Source: an uncultured Kiloniellales bacterium (lineage in GTDB: Bacteria; Pseudomonadota; Alphaproteobacteria; Kiloniellales; JAKSDN01). From it: DNA of 8,474 nt. This document shows positions 6,675 to 8,474 of this stretch, one piece after another. The notes under the pieces are model-generated. The model was given only the letters and a program-made list of their open reading frames with translations. It was not told where the DNA came from and did not search any database. Within the stretch, counting starts at the first letter, position 1. Each line of letters starts with the position of its first letter. The stretch lies in contig CALJXB010000400.1 of NCBI GenBank assembly GCA_937974415.1, forward strand, positions 1-8,474, written 5' to 3'. The translations under genes were made by a program, and so were the position numbers.

Positions 6675-6679
6675 GGGGA
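6675..6679 (+). promoter_or_regulatory. Ribosome binding site supporting the lysR GTG start at 6686
   Basis: GGGGA ends 6 bases before GTG at 6686. This start puts the conserved helix-turn-helix opening NLRTLVAIKDHGSF four residues in, as usual for the family. The in-frame GTG at 6632 would add 18 residues of no family resemblance. Confidence 0.55.
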
Positions 6680-6685
6680 CGAAGC

Positions 6686-7555
6686 GTGTCGATCAGGAAC
6701 CTGCGGACTCTCGTCGCCATCAAGGATCACGGCTCCTTCGCCGCAGCGTCCGACACCCTTGGCCTGACCAATTCCGCCGTCTCCATGCAGGTCAAGATGC
6801 TGGAGGAGACCTACGGCGCGCGCCTCTTCGACCGCTCCGAGCGGCCGCCGCGCCTGACCGAGCCGGGCGAGGCCCTGATCCAGCACGCCCGAGAAGTGCT
6901 CGCGCTTTACGATGGCTTGGCCGGCGTGATCGCAGCGGACAGCGCAATCCACGGCGTCCTCAAGGTGGGCGTGATTCCGACGGCGCTAACCGGGATCGCG
7001 CCGCGGGTCCTGGCGGAACTGCGCCGCGTCTACCCGTCCCTGCAGATCCAGCTCTCCTCGGCCATGTCTGGGGATCTGCTCGACATGGTCCGCCGCAGCG
7101 AACTCGACGTGGCGTTGCAATCGGAACCGACCCGCGTGCCCGAGGACCTGGATTGGAGGCGGATCCTGCAGCAGAAAGTGGTTGTGGTGGCCCCGCCACG
7201 CCAGCGCGCCCGCCGCGATGTCGAGGTCCTGAACGCGTGGCCCTACATACGTTTCAACCGGCGGTCCTGGGTGGCGCCGCTGATCGCTGGGGCCTTGCGC
7301 CAGCGCGGGCTCGACCTGGAGCAGTCTATGGAACTGGACTCTCTGGAGGCCATTTACATGATGGTCCAGGCGGGGCTCGGCGCCTCGATCATCCCGGACA
7401 GCGGCCCCTTCTCGCCGTTCCGCCCCGACGTGCGCATCCTGCCCTTCGGGCCGCCTCCAATCGAGCGCTGGATCGGCTTTCTTACCAAGAAGGCGCCCTT
7501 GAAAGAGAAAACCATCGCCGCCCTGATCGCCGCAGCGGGTGTCGCCCTGGGGTGA
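6686..7555 (+). CDS. LysR-family transcriptional regulator, likely controller of the tct/CoA-ligase operon
   Basis: A 289-residue LysR-type regulator from the chosen GTG (307 residues if GTG 6632 is used). The N-terminal winged helix-turn-helix spans about 2-60, with NLRTLVAIKDHGSFAAASDT (5-24), LTNSAVSMQVKMLEETYGAR (27-46) and LFDRS (47-51), the standard recognition helix and wing. A linker helix follows, then a periplasmic-binding-protein-like effector domain from about residue 90 (GVLKVGVIPTALTGIAPRVL). It stands divergent to tctC across a region with a T-N11-A palindrome, so it most likely activates that operon in response to the imported acid or a CoA or aldehyde derivative, and may repress itself. 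This matches the role of SauR, the LysR regulator of the known sulfoacetate cluster, but orthology was not tested. Its TGA abuts the stop of the convergent transporter gene with no bases between. Confidence 0.93.
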   Translation: MSIRNLRTLVAIKDHGSFAAASDTLGLTNSAVSMQVKMLEETYGARLFDRSERPPRLTEPGEALIQHAREVLALYDGLAGVIAADSAIHGVLKVGVIPTALTGIAPRVLAELRRVYPSLQIQLSSAMSGDLLDMVRRSELDVALQSEPTRVPEDLDWRRILQQKVVVVAPPRQRARRDVEVLNAWPYIRFNRRSWVAPLIAGALRQRGLDLEQSMELDSLEAIYMMVQAGLGASIIPDSGPFSPFRPDVRILPFGPPPIERWIGFLTKKAPLKEKTIAALIAAAGVALG

Positions 7556-7589
7556 TCACCTACGGCTTTCGTAACGCAGGCTGTAGGTG
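7551..7589 (+). terminator. Palindrome over the two stop codons and lysR 3' hairpin
   Basis: GGTGATCACC (7551-7560) is a perfect palindrome centred on the back-to-back stops TGA|TCA of the two convergent genes. Overlapping it, bases 7557-7568 can pair with 7578-7589 into a 12-bp stem with two G-U pairs and a 9-base loop. The G-U pairs are possible only in plus-strand RNA, so the fold favours the lysR transcript. No U-run follows, so it may block 3' decay or mark a Rho-dependent end rather than be an intrinsic terminator. Confidence 0.35.
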
Positions 7590-8413
7590 GTCCCCGAGAA
7601 GATCAGCACCGCCCCGAGCAGGGTCGCCGCCTCGATCGCCTCGGAATAGAGCAGGAAACCCATCAGTGCGACCAAGGGAAGGCGCAGGAACTCGAAGGGC
7701 AACACGAAGGACGCATCGGCAGCCAACAAGGCGCGGGTCAGACAGTAGTGGGCCGACAGGCCGGTGATCGCCAGCAGCAGGAGCCAGGGCCAGGCTTCCG
7801 CCGCGACCGGAGTCCAGACGAAAATCGACGCGACGGCACCAAAGAGAGTCTGCATCAAAACCATGTAGAACACGATGGTGACCGGGCTATCGCTGCGGGT
7901 CAGCCACTTGGTAATCGCATTGGTGGCGCCGAAGAAGAACGCGCAGGCGAGCATGATCAGGGCGCCGCTGCCGACCACCGCCATGCCCGGCCTCAGGATC
8001 ACCAGGATGCCCACGAAGCCGAGAGCCAAGGCGACCCAGCGGCCCCGATTCATGCGCTCGCCCAAGAAGGCGACGGCGAGGATGGCACCCCAGACCGGTG
8101 TCGTGAACTCGATCGCGGACACGGTCGCGAGCGGCAGCAGGGCGATACCGAAGATCCACAAGACCTGGCCGGTGAAATGAACGGCGTTGCGCATCAAATG
8201 GCCGGCCAGGTGTTTGGTGCGGAGCGTCTGCCAGCCAGCAGCCCAGACGATCGGCGTCAGGATTGCCACGCCGATGGCACTGCGAATGAACAGCATTTCG
8301 AAGGCGTGCATGTCGTAGGACAGCTCGCGCACGGAGATCGCCATGGCCGTGAACGACAGCAGCGTGCCGCCCATCCAGGCGATGGCCCTGATCAGATGTC
8401 CCGCGAGCCGCAC
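7556..8413 (-). CDS. EamA/DMT-superfamily membrane transporter
   Basis: A 285-residue inner-membrane protein of the drug/metabolite transporter superfamily, with two EamA repeats and about ten membrane spans, the family's normal size. The first repeat ends in the hallmark TTPVWGAILAVAFLGERMNR (104-123) and LGFVGILVILRPG (131-143); the second has ALIMLACAFFFGATNAITKW (151-170), AHYCLTRALLAADASFVLPF (221-240) and LPLVALMGFLLYSE (245-258). Such proteins usually export amino acids, metabolites or drugs, but substrate cannot be read from sequence. The GTG start is set by AAGGAG 7 bases upstream. It follows an incomplete minus-strand gene by 17 bases, so it likely belongs to that operon and not to the tct operon. 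A role in moving a sulfonate or amine product is possible but unsupported. Confidence 0.9.
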   Translation of the reverse strand: MRLAGHLIRAIAWMGGTLLSFTAMAISVRELSYDMHAFEMLFIRSAIGVAILTPIVWAAGWQTLRTKHLAGHLMRNAVHFTGQVLWIFGIALLPLATVSAIEFTTPVWGAILAVAFLGERMNRGRWVALALGFVGILVILRPGMAVVGSGALIMLACAFFFGATNAITKWLTRSDSPVTIVFYMVLMQTLFGAVASIFVWTPVAAEAWPWLLLLAITGLSAHYCLTRALLAADASFVLPFEFLRLPLVALMGFLLYSEAIEAATLLGAVLIFSGTTYSLRYESRR

Positions 8414-8420
8414 CGGCGGA

Positions 8421-8426
8421 CTCCTT
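8421..8426 (-). promoter_or_regulatory. Ribosome binding site deciding the GTG start of the EamA gene
   Basis: AAGGAG on the minus strand ends 7 bases before the GTG at 8413, in the 17-base gap after the upstream stop codon. It supports GTG over the internal ATG at residue 14, which lies inside the first membrane segment. Confidence 0.75.
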
Positions 8427-8430
8427 GAAG

Positions 8431-8474
8431 CTACTCGTAGGCCGGCGGCAAGGTCATGCCGCGCTCGGCCATGA
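8431..8474 (-). CDS. C-terminal end of an unidentified upstream gene, partial at right edge
   Basis: Reading in from the right edge on the minus strand, a frame ending in MAERGMTLPPAYE stops at TAG (8433-8431), 17 bases before the EamA GTG. The tight spacing, with the EamA ribosome binding site in the gap, suggests a real gene end and an operon. Fourteen codons are too few to name the product or to exclude a chance open frame. Confidence 0.4.
   Translation of the reverse strand, partial: MAERGMTLPPAYE

Noticed and set aside
6632..6685. Upstream GTG start for lysR
   Set aside because: The 18 added residues do not resemble LysR N-termini; GTG 6686 begins at the expected place with a GGGGA site.
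6484..6685. Sigma-70 type -35/-10 pairs, such as TTGACG at 6596 (plus) or TTGAAC at 6590 (minus)
   Set aside because: No acceptable -10 element lies at 16 to 18 bases from either, so no promoter was called.
1..8474. CRISPR arrays, tRNA or rRNA genes, insertion sequences, integrase or attachment sites
   Set aside because: No repeat-spacer pattern, RNA gene signature, transposase frame or terminal inverted repeats could be seen; nearly all the DNA is accounted for by coding genes.

Overview
The window is G+C-rich bacterial chromosome with tightly packed genes, strong Shine-Dalgarno sites and frequent GTG starts. Together with the gene content (tripartite tricarboxylate transporter, LysR regulator, CoA-dependent acid catabolism) this suggests a high-GC proteobacterium, most likely an alphaproteobacterium. 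The taxonomic guess is inference: no rRNA or other marker gene is present.

Layout. One minus-strand operon fills positions 1 to 6483. In transcription order it holds tctC (periplasmic binding protein), tctB (small membrane subunit), tctA (large membrane subunit), a CoA-acylating aldehyde dehydrogenase of the sulfoacetaldehyde dehydrogenase (SauS) type, a SucC-like ATP-grasp CoA ligase beta subunit, and a SucD-like alpha subunit cut by the left edge just before its expected catalytic His. Gaps within the operon are 86, 4, 24 and 16 bases, then an ATGA overlap. A 202-base divergent regulatory region (6484-6685) separates tctC from a plus-strand LysR-type regulator (6686-7555). The region has an AT-rich core with a perfect T-N11-A palindrome typical of LysR operators, plus a second, 27-base inverted repeat. 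The lysR stop directly abuts the stop of a convergent EamA/DMT-family membrane transporter gene (7556-8413, minus). That gene follows, by 17 bases, the last codons of another minus-strand gene running off the right edge.

How the genes fit together. The proposed flow is: TctC captures a small organic acid in the periplasm; TctAB imports it; the SucCD-like ligase activates it to an acyl-CoA with ATP; the acylating dehydrogenase reduces the acyl-CoA to an aldehyde with NAD(P)H; LysR senses the substrate or an intermediate and controls the operon. The dehydrogenase family makes sulfoacetate (to sulfoacetyl-CoA to sulfoacetaldehyde) the leading candidate. That would parallel the known SauRSTU pathway, but with an ADP-forming two-subunit ligase in place of the single-chain SauT ligase and a TctABC system in place of the SauU permease. 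The substrate is inferred, not shown. The expected next enzyme, sulfoacetaldehyde acetyltransferase (Xsc), is not in the window.
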